Origin: Loxodes magnus | Taxonomy: Eukaryota; Ciliophora; Karyorelictea; Loxodida; Loxodidae | NCBI GenBank assembly: GCA_946699065.1 | Contig: CAMPDV010000080.1 | Coordinates: forward strand, 496,001 to 560,000 | Length of the DNA stretch: 64,000 nucleotides | Direction: 5' to 3' | Shown: positions 24,076 to 35,999 of the stretch, piece after piece | Numbering within the stretch: position 1 is the stretch's first letter | How the letters are laid out: every line of letters begins with the position of its first letter | Translations under genes and position numbers: made by a program | Notes under the pieces: model-generated | Told to the model about the DNA's origin: nothing | The model's database searches: none | Seen by the model: only the letters and a program-made list of their open reading frames with translations

Positions 24076-24126
24076 TATTTTGCCAATCTTTATTAAACAT
24101 TTTTCTTAATAAAGATTGGCAAAATA
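24076..24126. promoter_or_regulatory. Perfect 20-bp hairpin ahead of the NACHT-WD40 gene
   Basis: TATTTTGCCAATCTTTATTA at 24076-24095 is repeated exactly as its reverse complement at 24107-24126, with an 11-base loop. It ends 7 bases before the ATG at 24134. A perfect 20-bp stem is not expected by chance. If transcribed it would form a strong 5'-leader hairpin; as DNA it could bind a dimeric regulator or be the footprint of a small inverted-repeat element. Confidence 0.7.
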
Positions 24127-24133
24127 TAATAAA

Positions 24134-27100
24134 ATGTCAACTGAAAGTTTCAAATCTAAATACGAAATTTTTAGTTAAATTTAAATATAAAACTATCCTG
24201 GTTTTTAGTCTCAGGCAGGTGTCTATCTTAGAATGCCTGGAGCAATATTAACCTTAAAGAGGAATCCTTTATTGAAATTGATTCGAAATCGAGAAATTTC
24301 ACTTTCGAAAAATGAGAACTAACACTCAGAAGTTTCGAGATAGAGCTCAGCTCACTAAAATAAAAAAACTGAGGAAATTTAAACTTGATCCTTAAAGCGG
24401 CTCAGTAATATATATTTGGAGAGTCACTCCTAGATGCAATAATATGAGAGTGAATCCTATATTCTCCAGGAAAAGCAATTAATAAAAGAACTACAAGGAA
24501 AAGTAAATCAGATAAGCAAGCAAAAACTGCTTAAATATTCTTTGTCTACAATAAAAGTAAATAGAACAAGCTATGCACAATCAAAGTTAATAAATATGTT
24601 TAGTATGGCTCTAAAAGGAGGAGGTTGTGGAGCTTACAACAAGAATAAAGTAAAAGATAGTCATAATTTAGCAGACTAAAACGAGATTACCGGAAACTAA
24701 TCAAATAAATAACCTGGAGAAAATACCACAGCATTTCTAACTTAAGAGTAAGTAATCTATAAAAGGGAATTTATACTAATGAAAGAAGGTTTAACTCTAG
24801 GAAAAGAGGATGAAGTACTGTAAGTTATCTAAATATTCCAATAAAATAAGTTTGCAAATATAAATTAACCTTTAGAACTATGCATTTAATTTATCGACAT
24901 TATATCCAACAAAATAACCGAAGAAAATTGGCATTAGCTTTTAAAAGAGCAAATAGTGAGACATCTTCCAGAGTTATTGGATATTCACCTATAAAAGATA
25001 ATATTAGAAAATACTATTGTTGACAATTAAAAGAAAGAAGATCTTATTCATAAAATTAAATGTAGTTTAAAAAAGGTAAATAAAATAATTATAGGAGGAC
25101 CTGAATTAGAATTTGCTCTTAACCGTTGCTTGATGATTCTGAAGAACTTGTCAAATGAAGAAGATATTGAATACTTTCTGATATTTATGAAAATTATCAA
25201 AGTTGCATAGAGAATAGTCGCATCATAATTTGGAATAGGGGATATAGATACTAAGGTGCTTACTACTATTAAAAACGTTTTCATGGAAGGAAAAGATAAA
25301 ACATAAGAAAAGATCTACAAAAATATGAATTTAAGAATCCGTTGTATAGAAAACTTAGTAATGGACTTGGGCTAAAAGGAATTTGTTTCAGAATTCACTA
25401 ACTTAAAAGAAATCATTTTAAAAGAAGCTTACGAAATCAGGTTTAGAACTTGCTTTTTGCTTTAAAAAGTAGTTGAGACTACAAAAGTCAGTGAAATAAA
25501 AGAAAATTCGTTAGAATTCCTAAAATAATTGAGTATAGATAAAGATTGAAGAGTACGGTACTATGCTTGTAAAATCTTAATAGAATTAATCTAAAAAGAG
25601 ATGATTCAAGTTACTACAATCAAAGAAATTATAGACTCATAATAGACAAATAAGTAGAAATAGAAAAAAGAAAAATAAGTAATTAAAGATTTATTGGAAA
25701 ACCAATAATAATTAATTGCTTTTAACTAAAAATTTGACTAGAATTGACTTACACTTTAGGAAATTAATAATGAAATTCATAAATAAATGATTGACTATCT
25801 CAAAAAATAGGTTTAAAAGTCATTGGAATATTATGTCAGCTTATTTTGTGCTCCTAATGCAATTTCTACAGTATAGAAAGACTTAGAGGGAGAAATTTAA
25901 ATTTTTTTAGATAATTAATAGAAAAAAGGTCTATTACTTCTTGGAAATTCAGGAGGAGGAAAGTCTTTATTCATGAAATAATTAGCTTTAAAATACTTAA
26001 CTTAAAAACATGAATATTTACCTATATATATTTATCTTCCTTCAGCAAAAGTCTTTGGTAGTAATTAGATACAGCAGGTATTAGAAAAATGGAATATTGA
26101 TATTAAAAGAGAGATAATAGCTATAAAAATTTTATTCCTTTTTGATGCTTTTGATGAATTAGGAGAATATAGCCAAACAAACGTAATTAGTGAACTCTAG
26201 AAAAAATTTCCATAGTCAAAGTATATAATAGCATGTAGAACTAACTATTCTTTTAAATTTCAAAATTATAAAGAATATCTTTCACCTTCTCAAAATGGAA
26301 AAGCATAAATTCAAAATTTACAAGAGTTATTCATTAAGCCCTTCAATATCTAGCAAATATAAAATTATGTTGAGCTAGTGCTAAATGAATCAAATTAAAA
26401 ATAAAGCTAGGCACAAAAAGAAAACGAAAATAAGATGGAATAATCTAATAAAGGGATTTCTTCGTAAGAAATAATGGATTTTATATAAGTTGATCCAAAA
26501 TGTAAAGAATTATTAAATAATCCCTTTTTACTAAATATCTGTTTAGCGGATTAAGCAATAATAACGAATTTAAAAGATGGAAAATTTAAATAAATAAATA
26601 AAGCTGAAATATACTAAGTTTTCATAGATAAATTAAACGAAATAACTTAATAAAAATAAATAGAATTAAAGTAAGTAGATTAAAAAATAGATTTGAAGCG
26701 AAATCTATTAGAAGAAATATGCATAAAAGCCTCGTGGTAGTTATTAACTGGTTAGATAAATTTGGAAGAATTTTCATAAGAAAATTTAGATACAATCGAA
26801 AAGTGTACAAAGTGTCCTAGCAAAATAGGTTGTTTGATATAAATAGAAGAGTAAGAAAACCAAAAGAGAATAGAGTTTATTCATGCATCTATAAGAGATT
26901 ACTATGTGGCCAAGGATATCATAAATTTAGCGTTATCCTTAAAAGATAGTTTCAGTATATTAAGAGATCACAATATAAATAGATATTTAATAGTGGATAA
27001 TAAAGAGATCTAATAATTCATCCAAGAGATCAATAATTCAAATTAATTATAATAAAATCTATTGGAGATAGTGAAGATGACAAAATCCAACAATTATTTA

Positions 27101-29235
27101 TAAAAGGCAGCAACTAACTGTATATCCATATTGAATTGGATGAATTATCAATTTATATAGTAGGATCTGACTAGTATACAAGTATCTGAGGCAGATTTGA
27201 GTGATTCAGTATTTGAAGAATGTAATTTGAGTAATGCTAATTTAACTAATGTGAATTTCAGTAGATCATGGTTGAAGAATTGTATTTTCACTAATGCAAA
27301 AATGGATTAAGTTAATTTTGGTTTTATACTAATGACAGGTCATACTTCCAATGTCACATCAGTGGTTATATCAAGTGATAACAAGAATATCATATCAGGA
27401 AGTGAGGATAAAACAATAAAAATCTGAGATATGCAATCTGGGAATTTACTAAAGACATTAGAAGGTCATACTTCTGGTGTCACTTCTGTGGCTATATCAA
27501 GGGATGACAAATTAATAATATCAGCAGGTGATTAACCTGATTCAGAAATAAAATTATGAAATAAGGAATAAGGTAATCAAGCTAATACCTATAAAGGTCA
27601 TAATAATTATATCAAATCAGTGGTTATATCAAGTGATAACAAGTACATAGTAACAGGAAGTTATGATAAAACAATAAAAATCTGAGATTTGTAATAAGGT
27701 AGTCTAATTAATACCTTTGAAGGCCATATTGATATTGTTTGCGCAGTGGCAATAACAAATGATAACAACTATATAGTATCAGGAGGGGGAAAATTGGATC
27801 ATACAATAAAAATTTGAGCCGTAAGATCTTAAATTCTACTTAAGACCTTATAAGGTCATTATGCTCCTATAACATCAGTGGCAATAACAAGTGATAGCAA
27901 GTATATAGTATCAGGGGGAGATTATGATGGAACAATAAGAATATGAGATATGAATAAAGGCATTCTACATAAAACCTTAGAAGGTCATACTTCAAGAGTA
28001 TCATCTGTGGTGATAGAAAATGATAACAATTGTATAGTATCAGGAAGTGAAGATAAAACAATAAGAATATGAGATATGTAATCAGGCCTTCTACTTAAGG
28101 TTTTAGATGTTCATACTAAATCTGTATCCTCAGTGGCAATAGCAAGCGATAACAGATATATAATATCAGGAAGTGAGGATGCAACAATAAAAATCAGCTA
28201 ATGGATACAGAAGTCCTCATTAAACCTCTATATAGGCATAATTCTCCTATCTCATCAGTAGTGATAACAAATGATAATATGTACATAATATCAGGAAGTG
28301 AAGACACAACAATAAAAATATGATATATGCAATCAGGCATTCTACATAAAACCTTAGAAGGTCATATTTCTACTATCTCTTCATTGGCAATAACAAATGA
28401 TAGCAAATATATAATATCAGGAAGTGAGGATACAGCAATAAAAGTCTGAGATTGGCAATCAGGCATTCTACATAAAACCTTAGAAGGTCATACTTCAAGA
28501 GTATCATCTGTGGTGATAGCAAATGATAACAATTGCATAGTATCGGGAAGTGAGGATATGATAATAAAAATCTGAGATTTGAACTAAGGCAATCTACTTA
28601 AAATCTTAAAAGGTCATGCTAAATCTATTTCCTAAGTGGCGATAACAAGTGATAGCAAGAATATCATATCAGGAAGTGAGGATAAAACAATAAAAATCTG
28701 AGATATGCAATCTGGTAATTTACTAAAGACATTAGAAGGTTTAGAAGGTCATACTTCTGGTTTAACTTCTGTAGCTATATCAAGCGATAACAAATATATA
28801 ATATCAGGAAGTGAGGATAAAACAATAAAAATCTGAGATATGCAATCTGGTAATTTACTAAGGACATAAGAAGGTCATACTTCAAGAGTATCATCTGTGG
28901 TGATATCAAGTGATGACAAATTTATAATATCAGGAAGTGATGATAGAACAATAAAAATCTGAGATATGTAATCAGGTATTCTAATTAAGGTTTTAGAAGG
29001 CCATACTAGATCTATTTCCTAAGTGGCGATAACAAGTGATAACAAGAATATCATATCAGGAAGTTATGATAAAACAATTAAAATATGAGAGACAATTAAT
29101 GACATAAAGAATTTTACAATCAAGAAGATGATAGGAAGGAATGGCTTGATAATACATGGATCTAAATTTGAGGAAGCTTAGATGGAGGAGAGGAATTGGA
29201 GACTAATCGAGGATGAATTTATATCATTGAAATGA
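24134..29235 (+). CDS. STAND/NLR-like protein: helical repeats, NACHT, pentapeptides, 14 WD40 repeats
   Basis: This encodes an about 1,700-residue signal-transduction NTPase. From the ATG at 24134 (MSTESFKSKYEIF) a polar N-terminus leads to helical repeats (about residues 280-560; NLRIRCIENLVMDLG, KDWRVRYYACKILIELI). A NACHT-type NTPase follows, with Walker A GNSGGGKS at residues 604-611 and Walker B ILFLFDAFDELGE at 666-678. Pentapeptide-like repeats (ADLSDSVFEECNLSNANLT) occupy about 1017-1060. From 1068 there are 14 WD40 repeats of the type EGHTSRVSSV...GSEDKTIKIWD, with Trp mostly TGA. That would make two seven-blade propellers. At about 28197-28205 the frame shifts between repeats 7 and 8. 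The end is TGA at 29233-29235 after the last repeat. In known STAND proteins the WD40 part senses a ligand and the NTPase drives assembly; that role is inferred here. Confidence 0.9.
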
Positions 29236-29297
29236 GACTTAAAATTTATTAGAAATAATTATAAGTAAAATATAAATTAAATTTAAGTATTAAAAAA

Positions 29298-30225
29298 ATG
29301 GCTGGTTTCAAGAAACGTTATTTTACCACCTCCTCAGAACAGGAGAGAAATCCAGAAACACATATTCTCACTACATCTTCTTCAACCCAACACTCTTCTT
29401 AATGAAAATAATCAGAATTATCTAAAAGATTAGAAGAACTTATAAAAAGTACTAACTCCTACAAATTAAAATAAGAGAATCTCTTCCATCAAAGGGCAAG
29501 TAAGAACTGAGAATAAAATTTAGAACAGAGAAGTTAGCATAGCTCTCAACACCTCTATTGATATAAATAAAACTGAAAAAAGAGACCACTCAACTGAATA
29601 GATGAAACAACTGATTCATAAACTTATTATAAACATAAAAAAACTCGAAGAGGAATTAAAATCCCAGAAGGAAGAGATGTTTATAATAGGTCAGGATTTG
29701 ATAAATCATGAAGATGATGATGAAGTCCATATGGTAGACTGAAGAACTAAAGTGGAGTTTATGATCAAATAACAAGTTTAGTGAATGATATTTGAGTAAT
29801 GCAAGAGCAAGACGAGAAAAACGGAGTAATATTAGATTCAAGACTCCAATTAATAGAAGAAAACCCGTAGAAGTCTTCAAAGGAACTCCAATGGAAATAG
29901 AGAAACAAGAAAAGATATTTCCTAGAGCAAGAAAAAGATACTAAATTTGCTATAGCACTTGACATTTATGAAGGAAATGTCCCCAATAGAAATAAATAAG
30001 AAAGAATATCCTGAGAAATGATAACTAATAGCAACTGAAGTAACTATCGGAGGAATTCTTCCCTTCGGGAAATGGGAAAATCTGGAAAAAAAATTCTTAA
30101 CTCAGATTATATACAAGAGAGAGTCAAGGAAAAAGTGTAATGTAAGGACAGAACATGAGGAACGGAGATTTTATACATTTAAAGCTTCAATTAAGACGGA
30201 AGGCGAACAGTTATTTTAATGAATT
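29298..30225 (+). CDS. Gag-like zinc-knuckle protein, copy A
   Basis: The ATG at 29298 gives MAGFKKRYFTTSSEQERNPE, the conserved opening of a family found at several loci here. Coiled-coil-like and Gln/Lys-rich sequence follows, in more than one frame, then GTPMEIEKQEKIFPRARKR and the knuckle at 29939-29980, Y-QI-C-YSTW-H-LWRK-C. The first Cys ligand is Tyr, so this copy's knuckle is probably damaged. It begins only 63 bases after the STAND gene's TGA and is in the same orientation. The closest relative is copy C on the opposite strand at 54.3-55.3 kb. By family architecture this is a nucleic-acid-binding ORF1/Gag protein; no reverse transcriptase is adjacent. Confidence 0.6.
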
Positions 30226-30559
30226 AATGAATTAAATTAAAGTATTAAATAAATGAAATTTTTAATAACTTAAGTTTTGATAAATGAGATAATGTTAAAG
30301 AGATATGGGTAATATATGGCTTAGAAAGTTAATTTAATTAAATAGCTTAATAAGATCAAGTAAAGAATATAGAGATAAAAGTAAAGAATCGAGAGAAATA
30401 TTAAATTTTAAGAAGATATATAACATAAAAAAACAAAATCAATTAGCGTGTGTCTGCCATTATAAGGATATCCCAGATCAATGCTTTAATTGAAAAATTT
30501 TTGAATTTCCTTTCTCCTTGCTTTAATTCAAAAATTTGAAACTTTCTTTCCTTAATTCT

Positions 30560-30820
30560 TCTGGATACTGTCGAAGGGCGGAGTTGAAACTCTTATAGAA
30601 TTCTCATTCTTGTAGAAATGTCAGTCTTGAGTAGTCTTCTATAATTAAAAATCTTAGCTTAATTAAATTAGGTCTAAGCTATGCCTTGCTCCTATCCAAG
30701 TCCTTGTCCAAGTTGACGGTATAGGGAATAGGAGAGTTTCTGAGACGCGGACTACAGAATAAGACTCGCTTGTTCTGATATTGAGTCTCAAGCTAGTCCT
30801 TATCTTGAGACTCATCATCC
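30560..30820. ncRNA. GC-enriched structured element (candidate)
   Basis: This stretch is richer in G and C than its flanks and ends with a perfect 11-bp hairpin, TGAGTCTCAAG at 30782-30792 and CTTGAGACTCA at 30804-30814. It lies in otherwise gene-free AT-rich DNA after copy A. It could be an RNA gene or the 3' end of a retroelement. I recognise no family and cannot assign a strand. Confidence 0.25.
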
Positions 30821-30829
30821 ATATTTTAA

Positions 30830-32260
30830 ATTATAATATGTGTTAAGGTAGAATTTGAAAGAGTCTAGGAGAAGAGTGAAATTTGAAAAATAGAAATAAA
30901 ACATAAATGAGAAGTGATTTATAGAGCTTTAATTTAAAAAGTTTAAAATAGAAGAGAAGAATTAAAAATGCAAGAAGAGAGGAAAAATAAATTGTAAGAA
31001 ATAAGAGAAAGTGATGAAGTATGAAATAGAGTAAGAGATCGATAGTAGTGTGTGTAATAGAGAGGTGATAGGTTAATGCAAATAAGAGTAATCAAATAAA
31101 ATGGAAAAAAAACAAAAATTAAAATATTTAAAAATAAAAATTGCATTTCTCTCAGCATTTTATAGTATAAAATTTTTGTGCTACGTAATAAATTTCTGTC
31201 AAACTGACTTAAAATTAAAAAAAGACTGAAAATAAAATAAAAAGATGTAAATGCTTATCAATATTAAAAATTTATAAAAGAATATTTTATAAATTAAATC
31301 AAAAGGTTAGAAATAGCTTTATGAAAAAGAATAATGAGTGAGTGAAAAGGGAAAAAGTGGGACGGATTTAAGTTAGAGAAAGAGTTTAAAATATTGAATC
31401 AAAAAGTTTAAAAGAGTGTAATTCTTGTTTTTGATTAAGTATAGTTAATTTTAATCAATAGCAAAAAAGCCTTTAAAAGTGAGAAAAAGCGAAATGAGAT
31501 AAATTTGTGTAAGAAGAATAAAGTAAAAAGGAGAAGAATGATATTTGAATTACATTATTTTTTAATTTTCGAAATTAAAGAAGATTTACACAAGAAAATA
31601 ATGATAAATATAAAAAGTAAAAAGGGCATAAAAACGTGATAAATTTAATTATGCTTTTGTCCAGCGTTTTACATTACAGAAAATTTTTTGATAGACTTTT
31701 AATATTTGAAAATTATGTTAGATACTTTAATTTTAAATTTTTTTAAAACTTATCATCTGTAATAAATTTATTGGAGAAGCTTACTAAGAAAAAGAGGTTT
31801 TTTAAAAGAAAAAAAAACTTTTTAAAAGAAAAAAAACGAAAAAATGTATCTCAAATGCTTTAATTTCACAAATTTTTTAAATCTACGAAATAATATGTTT
31901 AAGTAATAATTATTTAAAGGAAAAATATTTTTAAATTAATTTGAGTAAAATAAGAAAGATACACGATTAAAAATATTTTTTAGTTGGGAAACTTAAATCT
32001 CAACTTGAAGCTAAAAGATGTTTTTATATCGTTTTTTATAATTCATTATTAACTGTGTTCTTTTTTTATTTAATTCAGATTACATTTATTAATTTCATAA
32101 AAAATTATTAAAAGAAAAGACAAAAAAGTATTTTGGAATAAAAAAGACATTAATTCAATTAAAAACTTTTAAAAAATGATTAACCAATTAAATGAGAGAT
32201 AAAATAAAATTTTTAACTAAATAATGATTTCTATAATTCTGAAATAAAAATTGTTTCTAA
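30830..32260. other. AT-rich spacer without genes
   Basis: Purine-rich and A/T-rich sequence with many A and T runs and no protein-like frame, RNA or clear repeat. It separates two family copies in the same orientation. Confidence 0.5.
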
Positions 32261-32270
32261 CTAAACAATT

Positions 32271-33200
32271 ATGGATAAAAAATTGGGGGGCTTCAAAAAA
32301 AGGTTTCTACACTACCTCCAAGAAGGATAGGAAACCAGAAGCCACTCTCAGCCAGTCTTTTTTACTTAACCCTAACCTTTTTCTTAATAATCAGGAACAT
32401 AGGTCCAAGAAGAATAAAAGTAATCTAAGAAAATCACCCATGCAATCATCCCAACGTCTCAGGAGAAATCCAGAAAGCAGACAAAATCTGCTTTGCACCA
32501 GGAGGTATCAGAATTTAATCCTTCTGGCCAGATAAGCATGAAATAGCTCATCAAAATGGTATAAATCTCCAGGATGAGATCAAGAAGCTAAAGAAGGACA
32601 ATGAGAGCTAATGCAATATTTTAACCTAACAGAAGGAATAGAATCAAGACTCATGTCCTAGGGAAGAGAACTAAGCGCTTTTTGGAACATATCACAAGAT
32701 CAGAGCAGCTAATCACAAAATTAGCTTCAGAAACAGACGGAGCTGGACAATTGACTTGAAAAAATAGAAGAGAAACTGCAACGAAAAATAGAGTAAAATG
32801 AGCAAAGAAGTGATCCAATGGTGATTGAGAAGGAAGAAGCAAGAAAACCTAAAAGAATTCAGAAAAGATGTTATTATTGTAATTCGGGAGAACATTTATG
32901 AAGAAGATGCAAGAAATTCCTAAATTTCAAGAATTAATACTGAGCAAAGCAAAGAAAACTACAAGTGCAATAAAGGAAAAAACATCAACTGTAATAGAGA
33001 AGAGATAGATAAAGACTTTATATGAATGAGCTTGGCAAGATCTACAGAAAGAAATCAGAACAGAATGGAAGATGAAACCGAAGAAAATATGACCAAGTGA
33101 GAGAGAGGAGATCAAATTTTTAAACATCTTTATATAATCCCAAAACACTCTGGCGATCGGCAGGAAGAGGTGAAATGCCTCCAGGATTGCCAAACTTAAT
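32271..33200 (+). CDS. Gag-like zinc-knuckle protein, copy B (intact knuckle)
   Basis: The ATG at 32271 opens MDKKLGGFKKRFLHYLQEGQ, then a Gln-rich stretch (QPVFFTQPQPFSQQSGTQ). Before the knuckle it carries SDPMVIEKEEARKPKRIQKR, and the knuckle at 32869-32910 is C-YY-C-NSGE-H-LWRR-C, with all four ligands and canonical CX2CX4HX4C spacing. A basic tail (KKFLNFKN) follows. The middle part needs frame changes, so the gene may be interrupted. Zinc knuckles of this kind bind single-stranded nucleic acid in Gag and ORF1 proteins, the likely role. Copy D on the other strand (36.0-36.9 kb) is its nearest relative (LWRRC followed by an NFK-containing tail in both). Confidence 0.65.
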
Positions 33201-34080
33201 TTTATTATTATTATTACTATACATTATGGAAAATAATTTTAAATAAATGATTTCTTTTAAAGCGAATAATTAATAATTTTCTAGCAACTATTTATTAGGA
33301 ACTCAGCATATAATTTTTGATGATTTTACATAATTTCAAGTTGTTCGAGATTATATACTAATAATTTCCTACTTAGAATCATTTTTAAATAGGATTTTAA
33401 AAGATCGCAATAAGATTAATAATGTATTTTACTCTTAAAATATCAAAATTACATGATATATAAGCAAGAAATTACTATTAAAATATTTTCTTGGGCAAAT
33501 ATAATTCTAATAATATGATTAAGATAATTTTGGAAATTGATATCAATTTATTTACAATCTAAAGTAGTTGAAATACTGAAGCTTTACTCCTTTACAATAT
33601 TAGTCAAGCTTCTTTTCAAATTACCAACTTTCTTGGCCATTTATTTGGTTAAGTAAAGAAGAATAAAATTGAATATTTGAGAACTTTTCTCTTTAATAAC
33701 ACGATAATTAGGGAGTTTTCAAACTATTCTATAATAAATTTTTATTACCAACTGATTTCCATCTCTCAAATCAATACTTTTGTCTTCATCTTTTTTTTTC
33801 TTAAAATTTATAAAAAATTTAATTAAAACCCCAGGAGATGATCTTCAATTTTCCCTATCAAAAAAGAATTAAATTAATATACTTAAAAACTACAAATATT
33901 TTGTAGTAAAACTATCTTTATCATCACCCAATCTTAAAACAGCTACTCGATACTCATCAAAAATCTTTTTTATTCCATTTTCTTAAAAAAAATCCTTTCA
34001 TCCTTTTAAGATTTAATAATTGCACATTAAAATTATATTTAATTTAATTTTTTTAATTTAAATTTAACTAAAATAGTTTT
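33201..34080. other. AT-rich spacer, nothing recognised
   Basis: No protein-like frame, RNA or clear repeat was found between copy B and the acidic minus-strand ORF. Confidence 0.4.
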
Positions 34081-34376
34081 GTGACATTTTTTCATTGTTG
34101 AAATTGCTTCCTTCAATTCAAGATGTTATAATGTTATTTAAAAGTTTTTCATTTCTTCATACTTTCATCTTAATCTTCTTTTTCAGCTTGATCATCTTCT
34201 TCATCAGTTTATTCCATCTGTTCTTCCTTTTGCTCTTCTTGTTCTTCCTCCTCTTTATCTTCCTCATTCTCTTCATCTTTTTCTTGGTCTTTCACTTCTT
34301 CTCCCTTAGTTGGAGAATTTTCCTATAAATCATCTTTTTTCAGTTCAAATAATTCTAATCTCCTTTTGACCAACAT
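34080..34376 (-). CDS. Short highly acidic protein
   Basis: An ATG at 34374-34376 begins MLVKRRLELFELKKDDLQEN, followed by about 45 residues that are almost all Glu, Asp, Gln and Lys (for example EENEEDKEEEEQEEQKEEQ), then DESMKKWKTFKQHYN. The other strand of this stretch gives a Phe/Leu-rich shadow that is not real. Acidic tails like this occur in chromatin and nucleolar proteins, but nothing more can be said. It lies just past the end of the reverse transcriptase fragment and is read in the same direction. Confidence 0.4.
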
Positions 34377-34429
34377 CCTATGAAAAATTTTTATTTGTAA
34401 ATCAGTTTATTCTAATTTGTTTTTTGGAA

Positions 34430-35340
34430 ATTAATTTATATGGTTTTGTCATATGATATTAGTCTTCTTATCGCATTATCCAATCTTTGCTATTATCCAT
34501 TTCCGCATGTCTATATAGCAATCTCAGTCCAGAATATGCTCAAACTTATCAAATTCTCCACAAATGCAATTGGATCTCGTTAGAATAATATCTGTCTCGA
34601 AGTTTTATTCGAAAGTTCTAGCTTTATGTTCTGGTTTTGAATACGATAATTATTTCTCTTCGATATTATTTAGTCAATTTCGGATATGTAATTTACTGGA
34701 ATTATTATTATTAGAATTATTCTATAAATAACTTTGCAGTAAGTATCCTTTTTATTCTTTAAGTGGTTACTTTATAAAATTAATGTTGAATCTTACTTTT
34801 AACATATTTCGTAAAATTATTAGAGCTACTATTATATTCTTAATTATGGATATCTATTTCGTAATATTCAGATAGTCTTGCTACTTAGTCTCTATATTAG
34901 TATCATTCTTTTCAGTTGTTTTTAAAAAGAGATCCTATCGTTGATAAAGGATGGTTAATATTTTCTTATCTTACCTTGTAAAAAAATTTGAATAACCTCA
35001 GAGCCATAATATGCTTAAATGGTATTCAGTTGAGATCTATATAACAAGACTCATTAAAATTATTTTCAGGTACTTAAAAGGCTTTCCTTGCTATCAGTCT
35101 CATGCTTTTATCATTTTATTTAATATTGCAATAATTCAATTTTAGATAGGCCAAGGTACTAATTCTTCTCAATATTCTGCTTTAGGAAGCGTGAACATTC
35201 TACATAAAGTCTTAAAGTGTCAAGATGTCACATTTTTATACCTTGATAAAGTAAATACTGCCTACTTCATAGCAAAAAGAAATTTAATTGAGACTTGTTT
35301 GCAGAGATTAATAAGATCCTTTTTTTAATGCAGAATAACC
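34430..35340 (-). pseudogene. Non-LTR reverse transcriptase, 5'-truncated 3' part
   Basis: This is the C-terminal part of an ORF2 protein. It aligns by eye with the element at the right edge of the window: RYKNVTSWHFKTLCRMFTLP here against RYKNVTPWHFKTLCRLFTLP there, then KAEY, SMRLIARKAFQV, NESCYIDLNW and STIGSLF in the same order. The Trp of TSWHF/TPWHF is TGA in both. It ends with a Cys/His cluster typical of non-LTR C-termini, C-I-CGEFDKFEHILDWDC, at 34500-34600. The catalytic motifs are missing, as expected of a 5'-truncated insertion. Small frame disruptions are present near 35.2 kb. It is a dead copy. Confidence 0.8.
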
Positions 35341-35990
35341 CCTAAATATGAAACCTGCCTTTTTTATATGATAACCTGATTTCCAATCTTCAAGTTTAAG
35401 TTTTCCTCTTTTCCTTTACGTTTTTTTAGAAAATTAATTGCTTCATATTTAGAGGCATTTATTTTAAGCTAAGTTCAACTAAAAGCTCTATTCATTTCAT
35501 CCATTAATTTTAGCATATTCTATTTAGATTTTGCTTTAAGTTTTTTAATTAAAACTAATATTTATCTTTGAAACTGGTATTAATTAAATCTTTTATAATA
35601 ATTAATTATTTAGTAATATTGCTAAAATAATTAAAAAAATCACTAAGTTTTATTATAATCAAACACATATTTTTATATCTTTTAAATAAAAAGATAGTTT
35701 ATTAGTAATTGTCGTAAAAATTAGACTCAAGTCTAATTTAAGAATGTTGAAAAATTATTAAAAACTAAGAAAAATTTAAAATAATCAAGTCTATATTTAC
35801 ATTAATGTCATTAATACCCTTTTGAAAATTTGTTAATAAAAGTGTTTTTCGTTTTTTAATTATAGTATTGTTTATATTTGGTATTAAATTTATTGCATAA
35901 GTTTTAAACTAAATTACTATTTTTTAAACATTTATTAGTTTTATTTATATTATAGGATAAATTGATTTTACCAATTATCGAGGATTTTCA
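35341..35990. other. AT-rich spacer
   Basis: This lies between the truncated end of the reverse transcriptase fragment and the end of copy D. No motif or RNA was seen. Confidence 0.35.
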
Positions 35991-35999
35991 CCTCTTCAT

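Noticed and set aside
34095..34328. Plus-strand ORF of 77 residues, almost all Phe, Leu and Ile
   Set aside because: It is the antisense shadow of an acidic Glu/Asp-rich minus-strand ORF; the Phe/Leu run comes from TTC/CTT codons opposite GAA/AAG.
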